Source of the DNA: Delphinus delphis
Lineage: Eukaryota; Chordata; Mammalia; Artiodactyla; Delphinidae
Length of the DNA: 64,000 nt
Assembly: GCF_949987515.2 (NCBI RefSeq)
Contig: NC_082693.1
Location: 19,774,994 to 19,838,993 of the forward strand
Reading direction: 5' to 3'
Both the position numbers and the translations under genes were made by a program. Position 1 is the stretch's first letter, and each line of letters begins with the position of its first letter. Below the pieces are notes generated by a model. The model was not told the DNA's origin, did not search any database, and saw nothing but the letters and a program-made list of their open reading frames with translations. Below, one piece after another: positions 22,976 to 34,345 of this stretch.

Positions 22976-23794
22976 CCAAAACAAAACAGATAACCCAATT
23001 TCAACATGGGCAAGAGGTATGAATAGACACTTCACCAAGAAGATAAGAAGACAGTAAATAAGTACATAAAAATACTCTCAACATCATTAATCATTTGGTA
23101 AATATAAATTAAAACCAATGTGAGATATAATTACACATTTATTAGAATGACTAATAATAAAAAGACTTACAACACCAAGTTGTGTTGAAGCTGTGGAGGA
23201 ACTGGGGCCCCCATACACTGCTGGTGGGTAAACAATGGCAGTGTCTTAAAAAGTTAAACACACATCTACCCTATGATCCAGTCATTCTACTTCTAGGAAT
23301 TAACTCCAGATACATTAAAAAATATGGCCACGGAAAATGTAGTCATGAATGCTAATAGCAGCTCTATTGGTAATAGTCAAACTGGAAACAACCCAGACAT
23401 CTATCAACACGTGAATAGATAAACAAATTATGTATATATATCCAATGAATACTACTCAGCAATAAAAAGGAATGAATTTTGATATACATAATAACACGGA
23501 TAAATCTAGATAGTTATGGCAAGTGAAAGAAACCAGATCAAAGAAAAAACTCTGTATAAAATTCTGGATAATGTAAACTAACCTATAGTGACAGAAAGAA
23601 GATATGGACATGAGAAAATTTTCAGAGGTGATGGATATATTTACTATCTTGATCATGGTGACTGTTTTGGGGGTGTATAAATATGTCAATATTTATCAAA
23701 TTGTACACTTCAAATATGTGCAAATATATATCAAGTATACCTCAGTAAAGTTAGAAACTATCATTATTACACTATATGTATATTGTTTTTTTTT

Positions 23795-23925
23795 TCTTCT
23801 ACCTAAAGACTGTATACTTCAAGCAACCATGGATTTTTGTCTATTTACTCCACTGCTGTATCCCAGAGCCTAAAGAAATGCCCAGCTGACAGTAGGTGCT
23901 AAATAAATATTTGTGTGATAAGCTG
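23795..23925 (+). mobile_element. L2 3' terminus, sense
   Basis: The L2 end signature is clear. GACTGTATACTTCAAGC..GATTTTTGTCTATTTACTCCACTGCTGTATCCCAGAGCCTA is followed by GCCCAGCTGACAGTAGGTGCTAAATAAATATTTGTGTGATAAG. It immediately follows the old L1. Confidence 0.85.
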
Positions 23926-23929
23926 TCTA

Positions 23930-24610
23930 GGAAGACTCTCAGGCTGTGACTCATTCAAATGCAGAAGTAGTGGGTTCATTCACAATGATATAGACTAGAG
24001 AAGTAAGAAAAGATTTTGGTTGGAGTGGGGAAAATAATATCAACTTAGAAATGTAAAATTGAGGTATTCGTGGTACCTTCAAGTGTAGATGTTTAGTAAG
24101 CAGATGCAATAGATGAGTCTACGGGCTAAAGATAAAAATTTAGTGACCACTGGCATTTAGGTGGTAGTCAAAGCCACTGATGTGAATAAAATTCCTCCAA
24201 GGAAGTTGACAAAGTAAGAGAGAAAAGGTTAAACAGAGCCTACAAGGAAGTCATCATTTAAGGGATGGGCAGGGGAAGAAGATGCTATTAAGGATACTAA
24301 GACAGGGACCTCCCTGGTGGTCCACTGGGTAAGACTTGGCGCTCCCAACGGAGGGGGCCTGGGTTCGATCCCTGTTTGGGGAACTAGATCCCACTTGAGT
24401 GCCATAACTAAGAGTCCACATGCCACAATGAAGATCTCGTGTGCCGCAACTAAGACACGGCACAGCCTAAATATTTTTTTTTTTAAAGGATACTCAGATA
24501 AGGTAGGTAGAAAGATGGAGGAAGAGCCAGCTTAACACTGTCTCAAAAGCCAAAAGAGATGAAAAATTTTTTAAAAGAGAAATAGTCAACATCTCACACT
24601 AAGTAAAATC
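23930..24610 (-). mobile_element. L2 LINE remnant, minus strand, split by a CHR-1 SINE
   Basis: The plus strand shows internal L2 in reverse. It reads AAGTGTAGATGTTTAGTAAGCAGATGCAATAGATGAGTCTACGGGCTAAAGATAAAAATTT across 24080-24140, then CATTTAGGTGGTAGTCAAAGCC (24154) and AAGTAAGAGAGAAAAGG (24212). The SINE at 24306-24485 interrupts it. The remaining part to about 24610 is weaker. Confidence 0.62.
24290..24501 (+). mobile_element. CHR-1-type SINE with ~16-bp TSD
   Basis: The SINE is at 24306-24485. The head is GGACCTCCCTGGTGGTCCACTGG and the B box TGGGTTCGATCC is intact at 24360-24371. The CGTGTGCCGCAACTAAGAC tail region is followed by an A/T-rich end (AAATATTTTTTTTTTTAAA). The flanks AAGGATACTAAGACAG (24290-24305) and AAGGATACTCAGATAAG (from 24486) are the duplicated target. 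Confidence 0.95.
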
Positions 24611-26269
24611 ACTAAGTAAAATCAGGGCTGAATCATAGATCCTGGGTATAGGAACTGAGAAGATCTGGGGTCGTGGCTATAACAGAGTTGTGGGCAAGGC
24701 TGGTGGTACGTACAGACAAGACCTCAGTGGGAAGAAAGGAAGTTCTCGAACAAAAAGCAACAAAGCAAAGGCCTTGTTTTAGGAAGATATCATGGTAATT
24801 GCATGAGAGATGAATTTAAACATAATTAGGAAGGAAGATCATTTGTAAAACAATGTATTGGAGAGAGCTGAAGAGGGTCCGTACGAAAACGGTGTCAGTG
24901 GAACAGCAAGGGAAATCACTGCTCAACATCACAGAGAAAAATATCATATAGTTTATTAATGCATTAGATGCAAAGGAGATTGAGAACTAAAAGGAGATTT
25001 CATGTTTAAAGTCATGGCAGATTGGCAAAATAGGGATATTAACAACGAGAAATTGGGAATGAAACCTAATTGGAGGAGGAGAAAGGAACATTCTAATTTA
25101 GGACGTACTTTTATCCTTCTGTAGTTTCCTATTCCAAGTTTCAGAGATATCTGCGAAGGTGTACATAATGAATCCATAATTCATGAAAAAGAAATCCTAC
25201 AGAGTCATGGGAATTTTTATTAAAATTAGATATACCGACTTAGTGAGACAATGCATCATCCGTCATTTATTTGGGTGTTACTGGTAAAATCATAGCCATA
25301 ATTTCAACTGCATAATTGTAATTGAGGAAAAGTTCTCTCTGATATATTTGTTAAAATTTTAGCTACTTGGTGACGGTTATGATGATGATGATGATGATGA
25401 TGACAACGATGATATGTGTGTGTTTTAAACCAACTTTGATGTGATGGCAGTGTCCTGAGGGCATCATATTAGTTGCTTGCTGTTTGAAAGGCAACTCCTT
25501 CTTCCTGAACTACTCAAATAGCAAAATGAACACAATACTCCCCAGCTACTGCTATGCCCTCAAGCTTGGGTTGGAAGTAGAACTTCTCATTGAAGTTCTT
25601 TTTAATTAGGACTGCAGAGAACCAATTTCTATATTTCTTTTTAAAAAGTATGATTTCATAGCATTTGAGGAAAGAGGTAAAAAATAAGCTTACTATTTCT
25701 CAAGACCACAGAAAATAATATATATTCATTCTACCATAATACCATTTGAAACATATTCCTCTATGCTTTATATTCTTAATCATAAATAGCTTTGAAGAAG
25801 CTAAGAAGTGTATCATCTCATTGAATTCATTCAGAAATAGTCAAACATTTAAAACCCTCAGTTTTCCTTCTATCACTGAAAGGCTTTCAACTGATCTGTT
25901 TTCCAACATGCAAGCATTTTCTATTCTGTAGAAATCTTATCTCGTATCTTTGTGAATTTCTTTAAGCTTCCATTAATATATTATGTACATAAATAAAAAT
26001 GTAAGCTGTCACATGTCTGGGTAAGACTAGTTTTTTTTTTTTTTTCAGTTCAAAGATCTTGTTGGTCATTAGTTAAATGTATATTACATTTCATATGTCA
26101 TCGATTAAAAAGGTCTTGTGTCTATTGATTACCAAGCCAGCATGGCTTTCACGCATATTTTATGAGTTTTTATCTGGTGGATTTTAACTACCTTGAGCCA
26201 AAGTACTTTGCCAGCTCTCGTAAAGCGTTGCCCCCCAGAAAGCAAACTCTGAGTTGTGCATCTTAGCTA
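24611..26269. other. Unique sequence
   Basis: No gene is visible. It contains the (ATG)n array listed separately and a T-rich run at 26030-26045. The block 26085-26240 keeps some CpGs (CATCGATTAAAAAGG, TCACGCATATT, CTCGTAAAGCGTTG) but gives no functional clue. Confidence 0.5.
25379..25403. repeat. (ATG)n trinucleotide microsatellite
   Basis: About eight ATG/GAT units run without interruption. They are followed by ACAACGATGATATGTGTGTG, so the array decays on its right side. Confidence 0.95.
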
Positions 26270-26440
26270 GTCTTGCTTTGCTGCAGAACTGCTTATCCTA
26301 TCTGTGCCCTGGATTTCTCATTTGTGAAATTGAGATATTTGTGGCTTGTATCAACCTTACAGGTTTGAAATAAAAAATAACAATACCACCTTTAAAGGGT
26401 CTCAAAAAAGGTCATAAGTGGATATTAGTTATGCTAACAT
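26270..26440 (+). mobile_element. Possible MIR-derived fragment, sense
   Basis: The wording GCAGAACTGCTTATCCTATCTGTGCCCTGGATTTCTCATTTGTGAAATTGAGATATTTGTG across 26283-26344 resembles the MIR section with CCTCAGTTTCCTCATCTGTAAAATGGGGAT. The next part (ACCTTACAGGTTTGAAATAAAA) fits the following MIR block loosely. Strongly decayed, so the assignment is uncertain. Confidence 0.4.
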
Positions 26441-26689
26441 GCTTTTCTACCAAGAGGGATACATTCAACCTACTATTGCTGTTACTGTCGTTCTTTGTTT
26501 CAATCATCTTAAACCTGGTAAAGGTTTTTCAACTTGCCAACATACTGGAATGAATACCCTAAGACAGGAGAGCACTGCATAATTTGGTAAGACTTGATTA
26601 CAAAATTGAGCAAAGAAAGGAAAATGAAGGTGCTTAGAGCAGCTCAGCCCTAGCATAGAGAAAAAAGCTGTAATCATATCTAATTAGTG

Positions 26690-27275
26690 TTAAAATAATG
26701 TTTCCCTTTGAAATGTTTAATTAGCTCTGTTTTATTACATAAACATTCTTGATGTAGTGCACACTGCACAGCTGAAAGACTCTGATGAGTTAAATGCTGC
26801 AAAGCGCTCTTGCGCCCTGTATGGGGCAGAACCTGACAAGGAGTTGCTAGCAGATGTCTGGACCATCAGTAGAGCCAGGATGCTTGCTCCAAACAGCAGG
26901 CCGTCATTTCGACCATTGTTGCTTCAACCAAACCTCCCAGTGTGCTTTCAACTTAACAGCATCGCAAGCAGACAAAGAAATTTCTTACAATTTGCCCTTC
27001 AGTTCCGAGAAAACTTGTCTAACCTCTCATAACGTATCGGTTATTGTTGCCAGCCTGTGTGTGTCCCCTGGCAATGAGCTACTCGTTCTGGGAGAAGGAG
27101 GGGGTGCCCTGCAGTTTGATAAAGCAAGACCAGATTTACTGGCACACTTACAGGATGCTTGTCTCAAGATTGCAGCAAATTTAATTAACCTTATTACAAA
27201 TATGGTTTTCTTGATGATTGCGTCACAATTTGGTCTTGCTTTTGCCTACTGCTGTTTCAAAGTAATATGTGCTTT
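26690..27275. promoter_or_regulatory. Candidate conserved non-coding element B
   Basis: A repeat-free block with ten CpGs between 26757 and 27279 in otherwise CpG-poor DNA. It has two SOX-like ATTGTTGC sites (26914-26921 as CATTGTTG, and 27043-27050) and a homeodomain-type ATTTAATTAACC (27179-27190). A TGATTGCGTCACAATT segment holds an AP-1/CRE-like TGCGTCA near 27215. TTTAATTAGCTC (26717) adds another homeodomain site. An open frame of 141 codons (26854-27279) and another of 91 codons overlap in different frames. Neither resembles a protein family, so I read the block as regulatory rather than coding. An exon is the alternative. Confidence 0.38.
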
Positions 27276-28264
27276 CTAAAATAGTTTTCTAGAAAAGCTC
27301 AGACTACTGGAATAAGTAAACTTATCTGCTTGTGACCTTTCCTGTCTATGGTCCTGTTCTCATGCATGCATAGGTTAACAATGTCTTCCCTGGATCCTAG
27401 CGACTTTACCTTTGTTCTTGCACACCTTGACAGAATCACGACAAGGAGTAACTACAATAAAACTAAAGTGATTCTAAGATGTTAAACATACATAAAAGTT
27501 CTGGTGTGGAAATCAATGCAAGACTAATTACTGCCCTAAATTCTTACCAAAGAGATTATCCTGGCCTGTGAAAAGTACAAGGGATTTTATTACTTTCAAA
27601 GCGCTAGCCAGGCTTTTAACAAACAAAACGTTCTCATCTAAAAGTGCGTACACACGTATACATCCATATGGGTTTATCTGCAAAGTACTTTTGCCTCCCT
27701 AGTTACTGAGATCCTCAGTCTCTAGAAGTAAATTGGGAGTTTGGGAAGGAACATTCAGCCTACCAGACTAACCCATGCCCAGAATACCTCACCTCCAATT
27801 CAGCGGCCTTTACCTAAGCCACTCACAAGAATCCTCCTCTGGAAGATTTCCCAGGCAAACCAGAAGAACAGCAGGAACTTCCACCCTACTCAAGAGCAAC
27901 TCTCAAGGTTCTTTCTGATCTCAAAATACACAGTGTTTTTTTGCTACTAGAAGATCTCAGCCTGTGGAAACATTTGTAAAGTGTAAGCCCTATAGGGCCA
28001 CTCAGATCTAGGTTGCTTAACTTTGTATAGCGGTCAGGGCCTCCAGGCCTAATCAGCCCTGGCTGGGGCCTCTTCTGACATATAAACTTTTCTTCCAGAT
28101 AGATGGCTTCAGTGGGCCCGAGGAGGAAACATGAGAGGATCGCAGAGGCTCCCTAAACAAGAAAGGACTTTAAAGTGTTAACACACCTTCTGCACAGCTA
28201 TCTGGAGAGTCTGATCATGAAAAGTCCGGTTGATTACCCTTTTGGAAGGGTAAAAGAGGAAAAT
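27276..28264. other. Unique sequence
   Basis: No gene or assignable repeat is visible. GTGCGTACACACGTATACATCCATATG near 27643-27670 is a mildly alternating purine-pyrimidine patch. Confidence 0.5.
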
Positions 28265-28530
28265 TTATAAACAAGTTAGATGCCCAACAATTAGGGAATG
28301 GTTAGCCTAATAGCCCATTCAATGAAATGTTTGGAAGGCATTAAAAAAGATGCATGAAGAGTTTACAACAACACAAAGATATGTATGCTTTAAAGTTAAG
28401 TGAAAAATACTAGGACACAAAAATGTACATAAAAAGAATAAAATATTAGGCAGGAAAAAAACCATTTAAAGTGGTTATCTTATGTTGGTGGGGTAAAATG
28501 CATTTATGTTTCTCTTCTTTCTTCTGCCCT
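28265..28530 (+). mobile_element. Ancient LINE 3' region (old L1-like)
   Basis: A known ancient-LINE pattern is visible: CAAGTTAGATGCCCAACAATTAGGGAATGGTTAG, AAGGCATTAAAAAAGATGCATGAAGAG, TTAAGTGAAAAATACTAGGACACAAAAATGTACATA, GTGGTTATCTTATGTTGGTGGGGTAAAATG and then TTTCTTCTGCCCTGATTTTTC. The segment at 58205-58560 follows the same order. The family name is approximate. Confidence 0.6.
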
Positions 28531-28744
28531 GATTTTTCTTAATATAATAATATAGTAATTATAATTAGTATATTACATTATTATAATGAATAACAACATA
28601 ATAATGTGCTGCTTTATATTGAAAATTAGTATAAACTTTATTTTGAAAATAGGAAAAATTAAAAAACTTACCAGGGGTTAGTTGTAGAAGTAAATCATGC
28701 CTTATAATCAGAAACAAATTTGTACTTTGAGAATATTTTTTCTT
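28531..28744. other. AT-rich low-complexity spacer
   Basis: Dominated by ATAATATAGTAATTATAAT-type text. No gene or named repeat is visible. Confidence 0.5.
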
Positions 28745-28905
28745 ATTTTTATTTGACCCTCTAGTCTCTGCAAAGAACTAGAAATTGAATAAAAATGAGT
28801 GTATCCTCCTTGAGAACAGGTATTATTATGTTCTAAGTGCTGCTCAAAGGGGTCTCCTCATGTTGAAGGTTCTCTATAAGTATCTGAAGAATTAATATAA
28901 ATGAG
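28745..28905 (+). mobile_element. L2 3' terminus, sense
   Basis: The decayed L2 end has GTGTATCCTCCTTGAGAACAGGTATTATTATG, TAAGTGCTGCTCAAAGG and then GAAGGTTCTCTATAAGTATCTGAAGAATTAATATAAATGAG. These correspond to the CTCCTTGAGGGCAGGGA and GTAGGTGCTCAATAAATATTTGTTGAATGAATG boxes. Confidence 0.6.
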
Positions 28906-29689
28906 CAATCCTGATACACATTATTTCCAGTTTTCTTACAAATAAATTATATGTATGTCAATCCTAGATAAGACAGGAAAATTTAGTTAGTCATATTCTA
29001 CTAGTGCTGTTGGAAACAGAAAAAAATATATTCATGATTTCTAAGATAGACAAAAAACATATTCGATCTTTTTCTTCACTCATCATTTGTTTGTTACATT
29101 GAGTATTTTGAAAGAACTTCCAAACTTCCTTAGTATCAAACTCTCTATTTTTTGGACATTGCTTCCTCAGTATTACTATCATGACATGAAGTTATTTTAA
29201 AACAAACCAAAAAAAAAAAAAAGTTGCAGCTATTGAAAACCTTTTGGGTTCAGAGGTGCAGAAAACAAATCTAGCAACCTAGGGCTACTTTCTGCCCACA
29301 TGGGGGCCTCCATGCTGGAAACACGTCTTTCCTTTTACAGGGTCAAGTTCTCTTCACTAAACTGTCTAAAATACTATGACTAAGATGTTCACTTCGGTTA
29401 ATACACAGCTGTTAAAAACAAAAACTAATGTGAATGAATTCGAACAAGTCTCTTCTCAGTGTTTAGCTGAGCTGAGCTAAGAAAACGAGACTTTTATTCA
29501 GGTGTTGAAAGAAAAGGCGGAGCCAACTGAGGAAGGAGTTTGGACCTGGATGTGGGCCCCTGGACGGCAGCTGTCGGGTACTTGAAAGCTCTAAAGAGCA
29601 ACAGGAGGAGGCAAAAGTAAACGTGGAGAGGGGGAAAAACACAACAAAATGAAGTTTATATTTTGAAATTCTATTTATGGACACTATCA
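28906..29689. other. Unique sequence
   Basis: No gene is visible. The A-rich run at 29201-29221 is preceded by AAACAAACC and may be an old retroposon tail, but no body is recognisable. Confidence 0.45.
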
Positions 29690-30140
29690 TGGCCCCTCAG
29701 ACCAGACCCCTTCTTTAGTGGTCCTGAGGACCCAACTCCGACCTTCCGTGGGCTTTGTTTCTCCTGTTTAGCCCCTGCAACTTTTCTTCTGAGGAATCCC
29801 CTCAGACTGCCGGGCCCCCTTGCACTGTAGGAGCAGGGAGCTGAAAGTGCCTAGCAATGTGGGTCTTATCCCCTATTGCTTATAATCCGTGACTGCCTGG
29901 TAGGGCAGTGTGACATTCAATTCCTTTGCCTTGAGACAGTAAAAACTCCAAGGTGTAATTTATATTCCAAGTGCCCCACAAGTCTCATTTAGGACTTCTC
30001 CTGAAATCATACCCTCTTTGAAATCATACTTCTCCTGAAATCAAGCCTTTCTTATCCTCTTCCTCCACTCTCTTACTAGTTTCTCCTAGGAGCACTTCCT
30101 TAATAAGTAACTTGCACATGAATCCTTGTCTCAGGGTCTG
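29690..30140 (+). mobile_element. Unresolved ancient interspersed repeat
   Basis: The stretch CTTGCACATGAATCCTTGTCTCAGGGTCTGCTTCTGGGAA (30112-30151) is a phrase I recognise from a widespread mammalian repeat end. I cannot name the family. The preceding 400 bp, GC-richer than the surroundings, probably belong to it. A perfect 16-bp direct repeat ACTTCTCCTGAAATCA occurs at 29994-30009 and 30028-30043. Confidence 0.45.
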
Positions 30141-30151
30141 CTTCTGGGAAG

Positions 30152-32845
30152 GTACACTAGCATACACCTCAGAAAGATGGACACATCACCATTTTCCCTT
30201 CCTCCTTCTCTTCCTCTTCTGCCTCTTCTACCCTGCTGTATTCATTCCTCCCTGACCCCAGTTTCCAGAACTTATCATCATTCCCAATGTTTATCTGTTG
30301 TATATATTAAACCACCTGTACCCAGTGTTATTCTAACATATCTTAGCATTTAATAAAATATTATGCAATTAAGTCATGTATTCATATATTTCACTGCAAG
30401 AACAATTTTAAAACTTAGCTTTCTCAGATACAACAATTAATGAGTTCAATGACTGATTCTTGAAAGAACAGCATCCTTTGTCCACAACAAAGGAAATACA
30501 GGATTCTGAAGGTATTATCATATTCTGTCCATGGACTTAAAAATCTACCAATGAATAGCTCATTAAGAAGGTGAAATTTGTGGAAAAATGTGTTCTTGTA
30601 AATAATAGTGCTTGAGCACATGAAATGAGAGGGTATGTATGGTATGAAAACAGTATCTAAATTCTCCACAGTGTTCCAAGTTATCATACATGTTCTAGCT
30701 TATGCTTATCTATGATGATTTCAACCTATTTCTGTTTAGCATTCAGTACTTCTCTTTGATTAGTCTAAAGACATTTTACTTTCCTGCTCATTTCCAATTT
30801 TTCATCTCCAGTGTTCTCTTTGCATTTTCATTGTAGTGGAGTTTCATTTCAGCTTCATGAGCTATTTGATCCCCATTTTTGTTCATTAGCATTTCATTAG
30901 TATTTTGGCATTCTTATACATAGTTAAGCATTTTTAACTTCTTAAAATGTATAAATATTTGATTAAGTAAATATAAATTCAAAACAGAATTCTTCATTGA
31001 ACTAAATTAATGCTTGGAATTGCATACAATTATTATAACACATTTAAATACTGCAGTAAGTTCAAAATAGGTGAAATATAGTTAACATTGCACTCTGTAG
31101 AAATTATAAGCTTAATTAGAACAATAATTAAACAAATTCACAGAAACAAATGCAACTCATATAATCACAAGTTCCTCCTCACCTTTCAATGTCAACAGGT
31201 ATAACTCAGTAGGCATATTGTTTTCATTTAATTTCATTGATTCTTCAGTGAACCAGTTGTTCACTGGTTGATTAATTTAACAAGTCTAAGGCAATAAAAT
31301 TAAATGTTTTAACTAGATATCTAGATGGAATTTGGTTGGGCAGATCGCAGATCCAGTTCTTAATAGAGATCCTATGGACAATGTACTCTGAATTTCAGCA
31401 ACTGATATGCAAACGAATTCTTGTTAGATGACCTGTCTTGATAGAAACCTAACAAACACTGCCTTCATATTATGTAGATGAAAAAAATTAGTCAACTGAG
31501 TCATTCCCCTTGAACCCCATCAGTCACATAAGTGAAGTACCAATATTTATTGCATTAAAACATATGTAACTCAAGAGCAAGCTGAGTATTCATCAAGCGG
31601 GTTTCTTCTCTTATTCTTCTTTTATACTTAATTTGCCTGTGTTCTATATAATAATCCTGAATGCTCCAAGATAAGATGATATATGTAATTTGTTTTTGTA
31701 CTTACTAATTCAGGATACCTTACTTATTTTACTTTTGTTCCTTTCAAACGGAGAGTATTTTAAGACTTGGGTTAAAGGTGAACTAGTTATTAAAGTAAAG
31801 GCAGTTTTACCAAGGTCAGTTTTTTCAAACCAAAAATCCAACACACTTAGACAACCAAAACCTTTCAAATGATTTTACGACATTAATTAGCATGTAGGTC
31901 ACATTAACACCCCCATAAAAGAAGACAAAGTATTAGAAAAGGCAGCATATCATGTCATTGCTTTACACTACAATAGCTAACAGAATAAAAACGCTTATTT
32001 AATGAAATAAAAATCCTTGATCCTCTTGGAATCAACAAACCATTAGTACTACATTTTAAAATTTCAGAATTTCATTCTATATAGGGAAATATTTTATAGA
32101 ATAAGTCAAACTGAATTATCATTGTCCAAGATGCCACAGGAATAATTCACACTTACCCAGAATGTATATGTACTTGGAAAAAAATATTGATTCTATAGAA
32201 AATCATTGATACATATTTGTAACTTCCTTAGTGGGTCAAATCACATTAGCTTTATGTCATTAAATAGCTTTGGGGTGCAGATACGAATTTAATGAGACTG
32301 CTTTATAAACATACTTTGAAATGAATTTTGCCCCTTCAAAGCAGTCTCCTTGAAAGCAACAAACTTATTCCAGTAACTCCATTGCTCTGTTTTTGGAATT
32401 GCCATTCAGAAACTGCAACATCTTCTTTGAGATACATCTCGATAAGCAAAATTCCTCTGATGGTGTATGTGGTTTTAGAGACGCAAAAGTTATCTCAAGT
32501 CCATTTTTTGTCTACTGAATTGGGTGAGAACACTTGGTAATACATTTTGTTGAAGTTTTGTGATGTTCTTATAAAATAATGAGGCTTTGAGGCTGTTTTA
32601 TTATATAACTTCAAACTTATTATGAAATTAAATATAAAATAATATTTTTAAAATTACTTTAAACAGTAGCAATCATAGACCAAAGTAATAATCTTGAAAA
32701 GTGACATTCATTTGAAGGGATATAATGCACTGTGGTATGAAATCATTCTTGAGGTTATCATATATATAGGGATTTGGTAAAACCATTGTTCATATTTATT
32801 ATATCTGATTCCCTGACTTCTGTACAAGTCTTTATTTCGTTCACT
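30152..32845. other. Unique AT-rich sequence
   Basis: About 2.7 kb without gene or clear repeat. The block 30980-31100 (TCTTCATTGAACTAAATTAATGCTTGGAATTGC..) is clean, repeat-free and homeodomain-site-rich, and could be constrained, but no function can be read. The open frames are short and unremarkable. Confidence 0.5.
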
Positions 32846-32883
32846 CATCTATCCATCCATCCATCCATCCATCCATCCATCCC
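32846..32883. repeat. (ATCC)n tetranucleotide microsatellite
   Basis: About eight ATCC units starting with CATCTATCC. Followed by CCACTCTCTCTGCCTCTGTCC and CATTCATTCATT, so several short simple motifs adjoin. Confidence 0.96.
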
Positions 32884-34059
32884 ACTCTCTCTGCCTCTGT
32901 CCATTCATCCCTTTAACCATTCATTCATTTATTAATCGAACAGTGAATTATTACAATGTACCAGACTAAATCCAAAAGCACAAGTTAAGTAAGACATAGT
33001 CCCTGCTTCCCTTTTGTTCTTGGATTTTCCCCACAAACGTTACAAATCAATTATCTTTTCTTAAATAGAAAATTGCTTAAAAAAATTTGAATCTTAAGGA
33101 AAACATTTATTTTGTTACTAAGTCTATTCTAAGAGAAAATACTCAATGAATTTACTGACTTTGAGATTCTCGTGTTTTCCCTGTTACTGACAACAACTAG
33201 AGTAACCTGTCACTTGGGTTTGAAACTCAGTAGATTTCCCCCAGTGAACTCAATATCCATCATTTAGGTGTAAAATGACTTAATCACCCAGCATCTCATT
33301 AACAGCTCTTAACCATATTCTCATTCTCTAATCCTAATTTTAGAAGCTAGCATGTGATAATAAAACAAATTCATATTATCAATTATTTTAAGGAACAGAT
33401 TCTAGGGAATATTCTGGGATCAGTATCATTCGAACTAACACTCTACTCATTCAACACTCATATCCAAGTAATTGACAAGGTGAATAATTATGCAGAAACA
33501 CGATGCCAACAGACTGCAAAGATCTGAAATCCTTATGGGTGTAACATTATTCAGGATATTGTACTTGGACAGAAAATTATATTCATTCCAATGTTTTCAA
33601 CAACAGATCATTATAAATAAAGTGTTTTTATACTATTTTTAGAATTTTTTTATTTTATAATAAACTATTTTAACCAGGATATGCCTTTAGGCAAAGATTC
33701 TTATCCCAATAATCAATTTTTTTTCCAATAATCAAAGTTTTAATGTAAATAACCATTACATCTAGAAAAGTACAAGCGAAATCTACTGATTATTGCCATA
33801 TACATTGCTCCTTCAATCAAGAGACAAAAATTAAACATCTTAGCATTTAACTTTACATGCCACTATTTTTTCTAATATGAAGATGGTGAAATGATAAAAA
33901 TGTCAAAGGTAATTCTGTCTAGAAAAAGGTTGGTACGTTTTAGTGAAGAGTGAGTATATAAGAAATGGCTTGAATGTAGTAAGACATGTTAAATTTTATA
34001 ACATTCCTGAAGTTTTTATGACATATCTAGAGCAAGAAAGAGTATCACCATAAGTCATC
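32884..34059. other. Unique AT-rich sequence
   Basis: No gene or well-supported repeat is visible. Long AT-rich runs lie at 33620-33730. Confidence 0.5.
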
Positions 34060-34345
34060 ATATTTCTTGAACTCTGATCATGACGCATGTGGTAAAAGGA
34101 GAAGAATGGGAGGTGACCAGGAAGACAGGGGAGGATAGATGAGCTCTATAAGCTGTACCTTACATGGCATTTGCACTGCATCCTAAAAGCAATGTTGAAC
34201 CATTTAATGTTTATAACTAATGAAGTGAAATGATGATCAAATTTCTCTTATTAGAAAGATCACTCCATTGGCAGTGTAGAAGATTGATGCAAAAGAGGAG
34301 ACTGGATGAAGGAAGATTAGCTAAAGACTACAAGTTGAAAGGATG
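34060..34345 (-). mobile_element. L2 LINE remnant, minus strand
   Basis: L2 in reverse: TTTGCACTGCATCCTAAAAGCAATGTTGAACCATTTAATG (34170-34210), AATGATGATCAAATTTCTCTTATTAGAAAGATCACTCCATTGGCAGTGTAGAAGATTGATG (34229-34289), then AGACTGGATGAAGG. These match the GAAGCCATTGGAGGG, GACATGATC and AAAGGATCACTCTGGCTGC boxes. Confidence 0.7.

Larger units (their letters stand above)
18915..23755 (+). mobile_element. Decayed L1 with ORF1- and ORF2-like parts, endonuclease region missing
   Basis: An old L1 in sense orientation. 18915-19917 and 20221-20720 resemble the 5'/ORF1 side (CCCAAAGGGACTGATCTG, GAAGAAATAATGGCAGAAAA, GAATTCTACACCCAGCAGATATATC, AAAGGAAGTCCTTCAAGCAG). Directly afterwards the text jumps to ORF2 past the endonuclease (GAGAAGATCAATAAAATTGATAAA, 20759). 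Reverse-transcriptase stretches follow (TCATTCTATGAGGTCAACATG, 21194; GTTTATGCCAGGAATGCAAGG, 21325). The catalytic FADD position reads F-T-A-N at 21697-21708, so both aspartates are lost. 22976-23755 gives the ORF2 end (CATACACTGCTGGTGGGTA) and the 3' UTR, ending TATACCTCAGTAAAGTT. Many stops and frameshifts; dead. Confidence 0.82.

Noticed and set aside
26757..27279. Two overlapping open frames of 91 and 141 codons
   Set aside because: Different frames over the same bases, no family resemblance, rich in transcription-factor-like motifs. Reported instead as a candidate non-coding element.
32846..32883. Short regular repeats as a CRISPR array
   Set aside because: Pure tetranucleotide microsatellite in a mammalian genome with no repeat-spacer structure.
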